The position numbers and the translations under genes are program-made. Under the pieces are notes generated by a model. It saw only the letters and a program-made list of their open reading frames with translations. It was not told the origin of the DNA and ran no database searches. Below, piece after piece: positions 41,141 to 50,700 of a stretch of 54,055 bases of DNA (position 1 is its first letter; each line of letters begins with the position of its first letter). This DNA comes from Candidatus Pelagibacterales bacterium (lineage in GTDB: Bacteria > Pseudomonadota > Alphaproteobacteria > Pelagibacterales > Pelagibacteraceae): the NCBI GenBank assembly GCA_004213215.1, contig SHAO01000002.1:1-54055 (forward strand), in the 5' to 3' direction.

Positions 41141-42306
41141 TATGCACTTCTAAAGAGTTTAGTCATTATAAACTCTTTGTGACCAAGCGCTTCAGCGCAG
41201 GTTAAACGACCACTCGCAGTTCTTATAGTAGTTTTAATCAACTCATCTCCAGCTTGATTCATATTCATTTCTCTTTTTAAAATTTTTGAAACATCTAGAT
41301 CAATATGTTCCTCCATATTAGTTGCTGTACTGGGATTTCCCGTCAACTTTATAACAGGCTCGATTGCATTTCCAATAATATTTCCTTGTCCAGTTGGAAA
41401 TAGGTGAATATTAAATCCGGCAGCAGCTTGCAATGTTAAACACTCACCAGCAGCAGATGAGGTGTCCATAAAATAAAGACCTGGCCCTTTTTTAGGTTCC
41501 TCTGCTGGTTTAAGAACATCAATGAATTTTCTTGATCCAATTTTTTGAAAATTACCAAAAGCTTTTTCCTCAATTGTTGTTAGACCTCCAGCAATATTAC
41601 CAGCCGTCGGTTGGCTTTCTGAAAGATCGTTAGTTGCTTCTTTAAGAATAAAATCATTATAATCACTCCATGTTTTCATGAATTTTTTTGAAGCCTCAGT
41701 ACTTGCACCTCTTGTAGCACAAACTTTTTCAGCTCCTGTAAGTTCTGATGTTTCTCCAAAGCACAGATGAACTCCTAGTGGTTCTAGTTTATCCATTAAG
41801 TTTCCAACCGCTGGATTAGCTGCCAAACCAGATGTGGTATCAGATTCTCCGCATTTTACAGAGATCCATAAATCACTTAAAGGACATTCTTCTCTTTGTT
41901 TTTCGGATGCCCATTGTGAAAATTCTTGAGCTTTTTTTGAAGCTTTCATTGTAGTTTTAATATCTCCACTTCCTTCTATACTAAAACCTTCAACAGGTTT
42001 TCCAGTTATAGCAATTGCATCTACAATTTTTTTTGTCCATTTAGGCTCTATACCAATAACAACAACTGCAGCAACATTGGGATTTTTTCCTGTGCCGATC
42101 ATAGTATCAAAAAATAATTCTAAATCTGCGCCAAATTGAAGTCTTCCGTAAGCATGGGGTATTGCAAATGTTCCTTTTATATTATTTGCAACGGCTTCGG
42201 CACATGCATTTGAAATATCATCTACTGGTAAAATCACCACATGGTTCCTTGTACCAACTCTTCCATTTTCTCTTTTATATCCTAAAAAAATTTTTGGAAT
42301 TTCCAT
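41140..42306 (-). CDS. UxaA-family lyase, large subunit (SuyB-like candidate)
   Basis: 388 residues, the catalytic part of the altronate/galactarate dehydratase family ([78 protein letters not shown]). Metal-binding Cys/His residues occur in these blocks. Split large and small subunits of this family include SuyAB, which cleaves (2R)-3-sulfolactate to pyruvate and sulfite. Direct divergence from xsc and nearness to sulfite-oxidising genes favour SuyB over a sugar-acid dehydratase, but sequence alone does not settle it. Confidence 0.75.
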   Translation of the reverse strand: MEIPKIFLGYKRENGRVGTRNHVVILPVDDISNACAEAVANNIKGTFAIPHAYGRLQFGADLELFFDTMIGTGKNPNVAAVVVIGIEPKWTKKIVDAIAITGKPVEGFSIEGSGDIKTTMKASKKAQEFSQWASEKQREECPLSDLWISVKCGESDTTSGLAANPAVGNLMDKLEPLGVHLCFGETSELTGAEKVCATRGASTEASKKFMKTWSDYNDFILKEATNDLSESQPTAGNIAGGLTTIEEKAFGNFQKIGSRKFIDVLKPAEEPKKGPGLYFMDTSSAAGECLTLQAAAGFNIHLFPTGQGNIIGNAIEPVIKLTGNPSTATNMEEHIDLDVSKILKREMNMNQAGDELIKTTIRTASGRLTCAEALGHKEFIMTKLFRSA

Positions 42307-42309
42307 ATA

Positions 42310-42597
42310 TTACCACTTCTTAGTTTTAACGTTATGAACATGAACATGATCACCTTTTTTAATTGAAGCCACTACTTTCCCAATGTCATGACCATATTTT
42401 AGTATTGTATCACCCGCCTTAAAATCTATAAGAGCAATTTTGTGACCTAGTGGAATTGCATTAATTGACTTAATTTTAATTGTTTTGTCATTTTCCATTA
42501 TCCAACCAATACATTCTTGATTTTTTTTAGTCTTATCAATTACAACTACAGCTACATTGTCTTTTTCATCATGAATTATCAAATCTGTTTGAGACAT
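42310..42597 (-). CDS. SAF-domain small subunit of the UxaA-family lyase (SuyA-like candidate)
   Basis: 95 residues, one SAF domain: IHDEKDNVAVVVIDKT, INAIPLGHKIALIDFKAGDTILKYG, and GDHVHVHNVKTKKW near the end, matching the N-terminal domain of altronate dehydratase. In the two-subunit enzymes it pairs with the large subunit encoded three bases downstream. As SuyA it would complete the sulfolactate sulfo-lyase. Confidence 0.78.
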   Translation of the reverse strand: MSQTDLIIHDEKDNVAVVVIDKTKKNQECIGWIMENDKTIKIKSINAIPLGHKIALIDFKAGDTILKYGHDIGKVVASIKKGDHVHVHNVKTKKW

Positions 42598-42656
42598 TTT
42601 CCTACTGGATATAGCCTTAAAATTGATATAATTAAAGTAATTTTTAGGTATTTATC
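42598..42656 (+). promoter_or_regulatory. Divergent promoter region between suyA-like and xsc
   Basis: 59 bases between the two start codons must contain both promoters. On the plus strand TATAAT (42627-42632) with a weak ACTGGA 17 bases upstream would start xsc transcription near 42639. No clear operator repeat was seen. Confidence 0.45.
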
Positions 42657-44435
42657 ATGACTAAAATGACAACAGAAGAGGCCTTTGTAAAAGTTTTACA
42701 GATGCACGGTATACAACATTCGTTCGGAATTATAGGTTCAGCCTTTATGCCTATTTCGGATCTTTTTCCGAAAGCTGGTATTACTTTTTGGGATGTTGCG
42801 CATGAATCAAATGGTGGACTTATAGCAGATGGCTATACGCGTTCTACTGGAAAAATAGCAATGTGCATAGCTCAAAACGGTCCAGGCATTACTGGTCTTG
42901 TTACTCCTATTAAAACTGCATATTGGAATCATACTCCAATGTTATTGGTAACTCCGCAAGCAGCGAACAAAACTATGGGTCAAGGTGGTTTTCAAGAAGT
43001 TGAGCAAATGAATCTTTTTAAAGATATGGTTTGTTATCAAGAAGAAGTTAGAGATCCATCTCGTATGGCGGAAGTACTAAATCGAGTTATAGAAAAAGCA
43101 ATTAGAGGTTCTGCACCAGCTCAAATTAATGTTCCAAGAGATTATTGGACACAAGTAATTGATATTGATCTTCCACCAATTGTACGATTAGAACATCAAG
43201 CGGGAGGAGCTGAAGCTGTTAATGAAGCTGCAAAATTATTATCAGAAGCAAAGTTTCCAGTAATTTTATCTGGAGCAGGTGTAGTAATAGGTAATGCTAT
43301 TGAGGAATGCAAAAAGTTAGCTGAAAGATTGGATGCACCAGTTTGTTCAGGCTATCAACACAATGATAGTTTCCCAGGAAGTCATCCACTTGCTGTTGGA
43401 CCTTTAGGTTATAACGGGTCAAAAGCTGCTATGCAATTAATTTCTAAAGCAGATGTTGTGTTAGCTCTAGGAACGAGGTTAAATCCTTTTTCAACGTTGC
43501 CAGGATATGGAATTGATTACTGGCCAAAGAAAGCAAGTATTATACAAGTTGATATTAATTCAGATAGAATAGGTTTAACAAAAAAAGTTACAGTTGGAGT
43601 TTGTGGTGATGCAAAATTAGTAGCACAACAATTACTATTGAAACTGTCAAAAACAGCTGGCGACTTTGATAGAGAGAAACGTAAAGCATTAATTCATCAA
43701 ACAAAATCTGCTTGGTTACAAACTCTTACAAGTCTAGATCATGAAGAGGATGATCCAGGAACAACATGGAATAAGGATGCACGCGAAAGAGATAATAATA
43801 GAATGTCACCTCGTATGGCTTGGAGAGCAATTCAAGCAGGTTTACCAGCTGATGCTATCATTTCTAGTGATATAGGAAATAACTGTGCTATTGGAAATGC
43901 GTACCCAACTTTTGAAAAAGGAAGAAAATATTTAGCACCTGGTCTCTTCGGACCATGTGGGTATGGTTTTCCTGCAATACTCGGAGCAAAAATAGGATGT
44001 CCTAATACTCCAGTAGTTGGTTTTGCTGGTGACGGAGCTTTTGGAATCAGTATGAGTGAGATGAGCTCGTGCAATCGTAAAGAATGGCCATCAATTACAA
44101 TGGTAATTTTTAGAAACTACCAATGGGGAGCAGAAAAGAGAAATTCTATTCTTTGGTTCGATGATAATTTTATTGGAACTGAACTCGATCCTGAATTGAG
44201 CTATGCAAAAGTAGCAATAGGTTGTGGTTTAAAAGGTGTTGAAGTTAAAACTCAAGATGAATTGACCGAAGCATTAAAAAAATCATGTGAAGATCAAAAA
44301 AAAGGAATAACAACCTTTATAGAAGTTATATTAAACCAAGAGCTTGGCGAACCATTTAGAAGAGATGCTATGAAAAAACCTGTTAAGGTTGCAGGAATTG
44401 ATCCAAAGGATATGCGCCCTCAAAAAACCCAGTAA
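42657..44435 (+). CDS. xsc: Sulfoacetaldehyde acetyltransferase
   Basis: 592 residues, thiamin-diphosphate enzyme. Xsc converts sulfoacetaldehyde plus phosphate to acetyl phosphate and sulfite, the desulfonation step for taurine and isethionate. Signature regions: MTTEEAFVKVLQMHGI, GIIGSAFMPISDLFP, AHESNGGLIADGYTRSTGK (catalytic Glu context), DPGTTWNKDARERDNN, SPRMAWRAIQ, and the ThDP-binding GDGAFGISMSEMSSCNR. Dependence on ThDP connects it to the thiamin-precursor transporter in this window. Released sulfite can go to AprABM or the TauE-like exporter. Confidence 0.95.
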   Translation: MTKMTTEEAFVKVLQMHGIQHSFGIIGSAFMPISDLFPKAGITFWDVAHESNGGLIADGYTRSTGKIAMCIAQNGPGITGLVTPIKTAYWNHTPMLLVTPQAANKTMGQGGFQEVEQMNLFKDMVCYQEEVRDPSRMAEVLNRVIEKAIRGSAPAQINVPRDYWTQVIDIDLPPIVRLEHQAGGAEAVNEAAKLLSEAKFPVILSGAGVVIGNAIEECKKLAERLDAPVCSGYQHNDSFPGSHPLAVGPLGYNGSKAAMQLISKADVVLALGTRLNPFSTLPGYGIDYWPKKASIIQVDINSDRIGLTKKVTVGVCGDAKLVAQQLLLKLSKTAGDFDREKRKALIHQTKSAWLQTLTSLDHEEDDPGTTWNKDARERDNNRMSPRMAWRAIQAGLPADAIISSDIGNNCAIGNAYPTFEKGRKYLAPGLFGPCGYGFPAILGAKIGCPNTPVVGFAGDGAFGISMSEMSSCNRKEWPSITMVIFRNYQWGAEKRNSILWFDDNFIGTELDPELSYAKVAIGCGLKGVEVKTQDELTEALKKSCEDQKKGITTFIEVILNQELGEPFRRDAMKKPVKVAGIDPKDMRPQKTQ

Positions 44436-44522
44436 AATCATAAAAAAAAAAGTAATTTTTATGAAAAAAGAACTTAAAAATCTTATGTTTCTTTGATATT
44501 TAAAAGCACATTAAATCAGTTT

Positions 44523-44528
44523 TATAAT
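44523..44528 (+). promoter_or_regulatory. TATAAT -10-like box of the proteorhodopsin gene
   Basis: Exact TATAAT, 55 bases before the rhodopsin ATG, would give a leader of about 50 bases. TTGATA lies 24 bases upstream, too far for a standard -35, so the rest of the promoter is unclear. Confidence 0.35.
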
Positions 44529-44583
44529 AAAAATTATTAAATTGATTAATTTAAATTTAAACAATAATGAGAAAGAAATCTTT

Positions 44584-45354
44584 ATGAAAAAAATGAGCAT
44601 TTTTGCATTAGCAACTCTAGCACTTTTAGGTGTTACAAGTTCTGCAAATGCAGCTACTACAGTATTAGCAACAAACGATTTTGTTGGAATTACTTTTTGG
44701 GTAGTATCAATGGGTATGATTGCATCTACTGTATTCTTTTTTGCTGAAAGAGGAACTGTAGCACAAGCGTGGAGACCTTCAGTATCAGTTGCTGGATTAG
44801 TTACTGGTGTAGCATTCGTTCACTACATGTACATGAGAGGTATATGGGTAGAAACTGGTGAAACGCCAACAGTATACAGATATATAGATTGGTTAATTAC
44901 TGTACCTCTACAAATTATAGAATTTTATTTAATACTTGCTGCCGTTAATAAAGTTCCCGGTTCAATGTTCTGGAGACTTTTAGTGGCATCACTAGTTATG
45001 TTAGTGTTTGGATACCTTGGAGAAGCTGGATACATGTCAGCTCTATTTGCTTTTATTATTGCAACAGCTGCATGGATATACATTTTGTTTGAATTATTTT
45101 CAGGCGCCGCTGGTAAAGCAATGAAGAAAAGCGGTAACAAAGCTATGAAAACTGCTTTTGCTGCAATGAGAATGATTGTAACAGTTGGTTGGGCTATTTA
45201 TCCTTTAGGATATCTATTTGGTTATCTTTTAGGTGGAGTAGACGCTAACTCATTAAATGTCATTTATAATTTAGCTGACTTTGTTAACAAGATAGCTTTT
45301 GGTTTAGTTATCTGGCATTGCGCTATGCTAAATACTTCTGTTTCTAAAAGATAA
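44584..45354 (+). CDS. Proteorhodopsin, blue-absorbing type
   Basis: 256 residues from ATG 44584 (the track's 14 upstream residues precede the signal peptide MKKMSIFALATLALLG). Seven helices. Helix C reads RYIDWLITVPLQIIEF: Asp is the Schiff-base counterion (D97 in the reference protein) and Glu the proton donor (E108), so it is an outward proton pump. The position equal to 105 is glutamine, the blue-tuned form expected in open ocean water. Retinal lysine is in DFVNKIAFG. The histidine near the counterion (FVHYMYMRG) is conserved. Confidence 0.97.
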   Translation: MKKMSIFALATLALLGVTSSANAATTVLATNDFVGITFWVVSMGMIASTVFFFAERGTVAQAWRPSVSVAGLVTGVAFVHYMYMRGIWVETGETPTVYRYIDWLITVPLQIIEFYLILAAVNKVPGSMFWRLLVASLVMLVFGYLGEAGYMSALFAFIIATAAWIYILFELFSGAAGKAMKKSGNKAMKTAFAAMRMIVTVGWAIYPLGYLFGYLLGGVDANSLNVIYNLADFVNKIAFGLVIWHCAMLNTSVSKR

Positions 45355-45382
45355 TAAACAGAATATTTAATTAGTAATTTGG

Positions 45383-45417
45383 TAGGGCGGATTTAATTAT
45401 CCGCCCTATTTTTTTTT
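45383..45417 (+). terminator. Rho-independent terminator after proteorhodopsin
   Basis: TAGGGCGGAT pairs with ATCCGCCCTA around TTAATT, followed by nine T residues. A perfect GC-rich 10-bp stem. It separates rhodopsin transcription from the carotenoid genes 27 bases downstream, so very high rhodopsin expression need not drag along the enzymes. Confidence 0.95.
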
Positions 45418-45443
45418 GTAACAAATTTCTGTTACAATCAATT

Positions 45444-46910
45444 ATGGAAAGTAAATCTAAAAAAATTATTGTAATAGGTTCGGGTTTTGGAGGCATTGCG
45501 GCAGCTCTAAGACTAAGGGCAAAAAAATATGAAGTAACTCTAATTGAAAAACATCAAGATCTAGGTGGAAGAGCCAGAGTTTTTAAAAAAAATGGGTTTA
45601 CTTTTGATGGTGGCCCAACCGTGATTACTGCACCATATTTAATCAACGAATTATTTGAATTATTTAATAAAAAATCTAAAGACTATATTAATATAGTCCC
45701 TCTAAAGACATGGTATAGGTTTATTTTTGAAGACGGGACAAAGTTTGATTACTCAGGAAATGAAGATTTAATGAAAGATCAAATTAAAAAAATAAATAAA
45801 GAAGATTCCAAAGGTTATGAGAATCTTGTCAATTTTACAAAAAAGATTTTTAATAAAGGGTATATAGAATTATCAGATATATCATTTGATAAACCATTTT
45901 CCATGATTAAACACTTGCCCGCGTTACTAAGTTTAAAAAGCTATAAATCTGTTTATTCATTAGTTTCTTCATATGTTAAAAATGAAAAGTTGAGAAGAAT
46001 TTTAAGCATGCACCCACTGCTAGTTGGAGGAAATCCTTTTACTACCACTTCTATATATGGATTAATTTTATATCTAGAAAAAAAATGGGGAATCCATTAT
46101 TCCATGGGCGGCACAGGGCAAATAATCAAGGGTTTAGAAAGATTAATGATTGAGGAAAATATTAAAATAATAAAAGGTAAAGAAGTTAGTAGTTTTATAA
46201 TTAATAACAAAAGAATACAAAAAATTAAGCTTAGCGATGGTAACGAAATATATACCGACAACGTAGTATGTAATGCTGATCCACCTTTAATTTATGACAA
46301 TTTAAAAATAAATAGCAATCTATTATTTTCATTAAAAAGAAAACGAATGGAATATTCTATGGGATTATTTGTTTATTACTTTGGTACAAAAAAAACTTAC
46401 AAAGATATTGAGCATCATACAATAAAATTTGGAAACAAATATAAGGAGCACCTTGAAGATATATTTAAGAAAAAGAAACTAAACAAAGATATTAGTTATT
46501 ATTTACATAGAGCTACAGCTACAGATAAATCCATGGCACCAAAATACCACGAATGTTTTTATGTTTTAGTTCCTGTTCCAAATAACTTATCAGGGATTAA
46601 TTGGTCAGTAGAGGGAGAAAAAATGAAAGATTTGATCATAAATAAAATGGAAAATGATCTATTACCTGAACTTAAAAAAAATATTATTGAAGATTTTTAT
46701 TTAACACCAGATTACTTTGAAAAAGAATTGAATACTAAATATGGCTCTGGTTTTTCTATTCAACCAAAGTTTAGTCAATCAGCTTATTTCAGATTTCATA
46801 ATAAATCTGAAATCTGTGATAATTTATATTTTGTTGGTGCAGGAACTCATCCTGGAGCTGGGATTCCAGGAGTACTGTCTTCAGCTAAAGTTCTAGATAA
46901 AATTTTGTAA
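45444..46910 (+). CDS. crtI: Phytoene desaturase
   Basis: 488 residues. FAD-binding VIGSGFGGIAAALRLRAK, then LIEKHQDLGGRARVF, and near the C-terminus GAGTHPGAGIPGVL, all CrtI hallmarks. Converts phytoene to lycopene at the membrane. It starts the carotenoid/retinal operon and overlaps crtB by one base. Confidence 0.96.
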   Translation: MESKSKKIIVIGSGFGGIAAALRLRAKKYEVTLIEKHQDLGGRARVFKKNGFTFDGGPTVITAPYLINELFELFNKKSKDYINIVPLKTWYRFIFEDGTKFDYSGNEDLMKDQIKKINKEDSKGYENLVNFTKKIFNKGYIELSDISFDKPFSMIKHLPALLSLKSYKSVYSLVSSYVKNEKLRRILSMHPLLVGGNPFTTTSIYGLILYLEKKWGIHYSMGGTGQIIKGLERLMIEENIKIIKGKEVSSFIINNKRIQKIKLSDGNEIYTDNVVCNADPPLIYDNLKINSNLLFSLKRKRMEYSMGLFVYYFGTKKTYKDIEHHTIKFGNKYKEHLEDIFKKKKLNKDISYYLHRATATDKSMAPKYHECFYVLVPVPNNLSGINWSVEGEKMKDLIINKMENDLLPELKKNIIEDFYLTPDYFEKELNTKYGSGFSIQPKFSQSAYFRFHNKSEICDNLYFVGAGTHPGAGIPGVLSSAKVLDKIL

Positions 46911-47758
46911 TGTCAAAAAGTTATTTATCAATTTATGCCAAGTCATTTAGTTGGGCAGGTTTTTTTTTACCAAAAAAAATATATCAAAAGTGTTCTATTC
47001 TTTATGACTTTTGTAGATCGGTAGATGATATTGCTGATCAAGATCTAGACTTAAATATTAAAATAAAACAATTTAATGAATTTAAAGATAATTTTTTAAA
47101 TAAAAATTCAAACGAGAAAATTATAAAACAAATGCATGAATTAATTGACAGATGTAAAATATCAGAAAAAATAGTTCATGATTTATTTGACGGAGTTGAA
47201 TCTGATTTAAAAAAAGAAGTTAGAATCAAATCGAAAAAAGAATTGCTAATCTACTCTTATAGAGTTGCTGGTACCGTAGGATTAATGATGGCAAAAATAT
47301 TATATGTCAAAGAAGAAAACTCTCTTAAAGCGGCAATTGATCTTGGTATTGCAATGCAGTTAACTAATATTTCTAGAGATGTAGTTGAAGACAACAAAAA
47401 AAATAGAAAATATATAGATTCAAACTTTGAAACTATAAAAGAAACTTTAATGGCTGCTGATGCTTTTTATAAAAGTTCATTTTTATCAATAAACGATATT
47501 CCGCTTAGCTGTAGATTTGCAATTATAGTTGCAAGAAGAGTTTATCGTCAAATTGGTATGAATATTTTAAGAAAAAAAAATATCGAAAATTATAATAATT
47601 CAGGAAAAATATATGTATCAAATCTAGGAAAATTTTTTCAAACAGTATTATCTATTTTTGATTTTTTTATACTTTTGATTATGCGTTCTAAAGGACATTA
47701 TAGAGAATCTGAACACCAAATAATTAATGAGGAAATAAATTTAAATGAAAGAATTTGA
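46910..47758 (+). CDS. crtB: Phytoene synthase
   Basis: 282 residues. Two aspartate-rich prenyl diphosphate sites: DFCRSVDDIADQD near residue 36 and ISRDVVEDNKKNRKY near residue 160. Condenses two GGPP into phytoene. The GGPP synthase gene (crtE) is not in this window. Overlaps crtY by 14 bases. Confidence 0.95.
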   Translation: MSKSYLSIYAKSFSWAGFFLPKKIYQKCSILYDFCRSVDDIADQDLDLNIKIKQFNEFKDNFLNKNSNEKIIKQMHELIDRCKISEKIVHDLFDGVESDLKKEVRIKSKKELLIYSYRVAGTVGLMMAKILYVKEENSLKAAIDLGIAMQLTNISRDVVEDNKKNRKYIDSNFETIKETLMAADAFYKSSFLSINDIPLSCRFAIIVARRVYRQIGMNILRKKNIENYNNSGKIYVSNLGKFFQTVLSIFDFFILLIMRSKGHYRESEHQIINEEINLNERI

Positions 47759-48806
47759 TTATGTAATTATAGGGGGTGGTTGTTCTGGTTTATCACTAGC
47801 ATACGAATTAGAAATTCATAAGAAGTTAGAAAATAAAACATTAGCAATTATAGAACCAAGAAATGAATATGAGAGAGACAAAACCTGGTCTTTTTGGAAA
47901 GTTGTTAATCACAATTTTGATGATTGTGTTAAAAAAAGTTGGAATAATTTTTCTATTAAAACATCCGGTAGCTCTAAAGAGATAAAATGTGATAATTTTC
48001 CATATCAAAGTATAGACAGTGGATTGTTTTATAAAAAAATAAATAAAACTCTAAAAAAGAATAAAAATATTAGTTTTCACAAAAAGATAAAAGATATAAA
48101 TACAGATAATTCATTTATTTTTAATAGTGTTCCATCTTTCAAAATTGACCAAAATAATCTTTGGCAACATTTTCATGGTGTGGAAATTCAAACTACGGAT
48201 AATTTTTTTGATGATACGGTTATTAATTTAATGGACTTTGATTGTGAGCAAAGAAATAATGTTCACTTCTTTTATGTTTTACCTTTTAAAAAAAATCAAG
48301 CAATGATCGAAACAACTTGGTTGTCCAAAGAAGACAAGTCTCTAAAAGATTACGATTCCCAAATAAAAAACTATATTAATCGGTTAGGGTTAAAAGATTA
48401 CAAAATAAATTTTAAAGAAGAAGGTGCCATTCCACTTTTCCATCCTATAAACGAAAAAGAAAAGAATAAAATAAATATTGGAACAGCTGGTGGCATGACA
48501 AGATTAAGCACTGGTTATACATTTCTTAATATTCAAGAACATAGTAAATATTTAAGAATGCATATTGAAAATATTCAAAGCGCAAAAAGATACAAAATAG
48601 GAAAAAAATATCAGATTTTAGATAAAGTATTTTTAAGAGTTTTGGAAAAATATCCAGAAAAAATGCCTAATACATTTTTTAATATGTTTAGTGATTCCTC
48701 GGAAACTGTTATTAAATTTTTATCAAACAAAAGTAATATTTTAGAGGATATATCTATAATTTTTAAAATGCCTAAATTTACTTTTATAAAATCGCTATTT
48801 GCATAA
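47745..48806 (+). CDS. crtY: Lycopene beta-cyclase (CrtY type)
   Basis: 353 residues. N-terminal nucleotide-binding YVIIGGGCSGLSLAYEL, the cyclase motif RDKTWSFW near residue 45, and GTAGGMTRLSTGYTF near residue 250. Forms the beta rings of beta-carotene. Diverged and rich in Asn/Lys, but the motifs are in the right order. It lies between crtB and blh. Confidence 0.94.
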   Translation: MKEFDYVIIGGGCSGLSLAYELEIHKKLENKTLAIIEPRNEYERDKTWSFWKVVNHNFDDCVKKSWNNFSIKTSGSSKEIKCDNFPYQSIDSGLFYKKINKTLKKNKNISFHKKIKDINTDNSFIFNSVPSFKIDQNNLWQHFHGVEIQTTDNFFDDTVINLMDFDCEQRNNVHFFYVLPFKKNQAMIETTWLSKEDKSLKDYDSQIKNYINRLGLKDYKINFKEEGAIPLFHPINEKEKNKINIGTAGGMTRLSTGYTFLNIQEHSKYLRMHIENIQSAKRYKIGKKYQILDKVFLRVLEKYPEKMPNTFFNMFSDSSETVIKFLSNKSNILEDISIIFKMPKFTFIKSLFA

Positions 48807-48809
48807 AAA

Positions 48810-49769
48810 ATGAATTATAAAATGCATAATAAAATTCGTGAGTTAGGTGAAGAACATTCTGGACTCTTTTTAATTTTGGTAGTTATTTTAATTGTTCTTG
48901 GCATATTTTTTCCTATCTCGGAAGTTTCATTTTTGCCAATTTTTTGTTTTTTTTTAGTTTCAACAATTGGAATATCTCATGGTTCATTAGATAATATAAA
49001 AGGTGAAAAGCTCTTGAAAATTTATAAAATAAAAAATAAGTTCTTTTTTTATTTAGCTTATATTTTGTTAGCCTGCGTTGTTATTATTGTCTGGAATTTT
49101 TTACCTTCCTTTGCACTAATTGTTTTCTTATTAGTTGCTGCTTATCATTTTGGAAAAGAAGATACGCAACTTTTTCTTAAGATAAATTACGCTAAACAAG
49201 GTATAACTTTATATGGCAAAAACAGTTATTTCTTTATTCTTTTTAAAGGATTGTTAGTAATTATTGCACCATTATTTTTTCATTATGAAGAAACCATAAA
49301 TATTTTTAAAATATTAGATTCTAACTTTGGTTTACAAGAAAATTTTATTAATATATTTTTTGCAATAGGTATTTTTTCTTACTTTCACTTTAGTTTTATA
49401 TCAAATATTCCTACTTATGGCTCAGGAGCAATTTTAATTGACGGTATGTCTATAATTTTGCTGAATTATTTCTTTCCTCCTTTAATTGCATTTACTATGT
49501 ACTTTTGTTTTCTACATTCCGTAAGACATTCAGTCTCATTAATTGCTATGCTTAATAAAAAAAACTTTAAAAAAGGAACTCAATTATTCATCAAAAAAGC
49601 TCTTCCTTTGACAATAATAACAGCTGTTTTGTTTTTAATAGCTGCGGTTTTTTTATCTAATTCCTATGAATCAAACGAATCTATATTGAAGGTTATATTT
49701 ATTGGATTGGCGTCATTAACATTTCCGCATATATTGCTTGAGTATTTAATTGAGAAAAATGAAAAATAA
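48810..49769 (+). CDS. blh: Beta-carotene 15,15'-dioxygenase (Brp/Blh family)
   Basis: 319 residues, multi-helix membrane protein. Conserved histidine-containing motifs expected to bind iron: ISHGSLDNIKGEK near residue 50, AAYHFGKEDTQ near 110, SYFHFSF near 190 and FLHSVRHSVSLI near 230. Cleaves beta-carotene to two retinals, the chromophore of the rhodopsin encoded 3.5 kb upstream. It overlaps the start of ispH. Confidence 0.94.
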   Translation: MNYKMHNKIRELGEEHSGLFLILVVILIVLGIFFPISEVSFLPIFCFFLVSTIGISHGSLDNIKGEKLLKIYKIKNKFFFYLAYILLACVVIIVWNFLPSFALIVFLLVAAYHFGKEDTQLFLKINYAKQGITLYGKNSYFFILFKGLLVIIAPLFFHYEETINIFKILDSNFGLQENFINIFFAIGIFSYFHFSFISNIPTYGSGAILIDGMSIILLNYFFPPLIAFTMYFCFLHSVRHSVSLIAMLNKKNFKKGTQLFIKKALPLTIITAVLFLIAAVFLSNSYESNESILKVIFIGLASLTFPHILLEYLIEKNEK

Positions 49770-50700
49770 AAAAATTAAAATTTTATTAGCTGCCCCAAGG
49801 GGCTTTTGTGCTGGAGTTGTAAGAGCAATAGAAATAGTAGAAAAAGCCTTAAAGAAGTATGGTAAACCAGTTTATGTAAGACATGAGATTGTTCATAATA
49901 AGCATGTAGTGGAAGGTTTAAAAAAAAAAGGAGCTATTTTTGTGGAAGAGTTAAGTGACATTCAGGATAGCGCACGTCCAGTTATTTTTTCAGCTCACGG
50001 TGTTCCTAAAAAAGTACCAGAAGAAGCTACCAGAAGAAATATGTTTCAAGTTGACGCAACATGCCCGTTAGTTACTAAAGTTCATAGAGAAGCTGAAAGA
50101 CATAATAAAAATGGTTATAAGATTATTCTCATTGGACATAAAGGACATCCAGAAGTAGTGGGTACGATGGGTCAAATCCCAAAAGAAAATATTTTTTTGA
50201 TTGAAACCATAGAAGATGCAAAAGAGCTCAATATTGATGGCCCAGTAGCTTATGTAACACAAACAACTCTTTCGGTTGATGATACAAAAGATATTATAAA
50301 AGTATTAGAAAAAAATTTTCCTGGAATTAAAGGCCCTACAAAAGAGGATATATGTTATGCAACAACAAATAGACAAAATGCAGTAAAAAAAGTAGCATCT
50401 AAATGCGATATGTTTTTGGTAATTGGAAGTGATAATTCTTCAAATTCAAAGAGATTGGTGGAAGTAGCTAAAAAAGCTGGCTGTTTTAGGGCGCAACTTG
50501 TAGATTTCAAAAGAGAGTTACCATTAAAAGAAATATTAGAGTGTAATACAATTGGTTTAACATCAGGAGCTTCTGCTCCAGAAAAATTAGTTCAAGATTT
50601 TATTTCTGAGATAAAAAAATACTCTTCAGTATCTATAGAAGAATATATTACTTCAAAAGAGAATATAACTTTTAAACTTCCTTCTACATTAGTAAATTAA
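49759..50700 (+). CDS. ispH: 4-hydroxy-3-methylbut-2-enyl diphosphate reductase
   Basis: 313 residues from ATG 49759; the track's 49750 start is a TTG inside blh. Makes IPP and DMAPP in the last step of the MEP pathway. 4Fe-4S cysteines in RGFCAGVVRA, DATCPLVTK and DICYATTNRQNAV; HEIVHN and TSGASAP are signatures. Its placement at the end of the retinal operon couples precursor supply to carotenoid production. An 11-base overlap with blh suggests translational coupling. Confidence 0.96.
   Translation: MKNKKIKILLAAPRGFCAGVVRAIEIVEKALKKYGKPVYVRHEIVHNKHVVEGLKKKGAIFVEELSDIQDSARPVIFSAHGVPKKVPEEATRRNMFQVDATCPLVTKVHREAERHNKNGYKIILIGHKGHPEVVGTMGQIPKENIFLIETIEDAKELNIDGPVAYVTQTTLSVDDTKDIIKVLEKNFPGIKGPTKEDICYATTNRQNAVKKVASKCDMFLVIGSDNSSNSKRLVEVAKKAGCFRAQLVDFKRELPLKEILECNTIGLTSGASAPEKLVQDFISEIKKYSSVSIEEYITSKENITFKLPSTLVN

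Noticed and set aside
49750-49758. TTG start for IspH
   Set aside because: The ATG three codons later is the standard start and matches known IspH N-termini.
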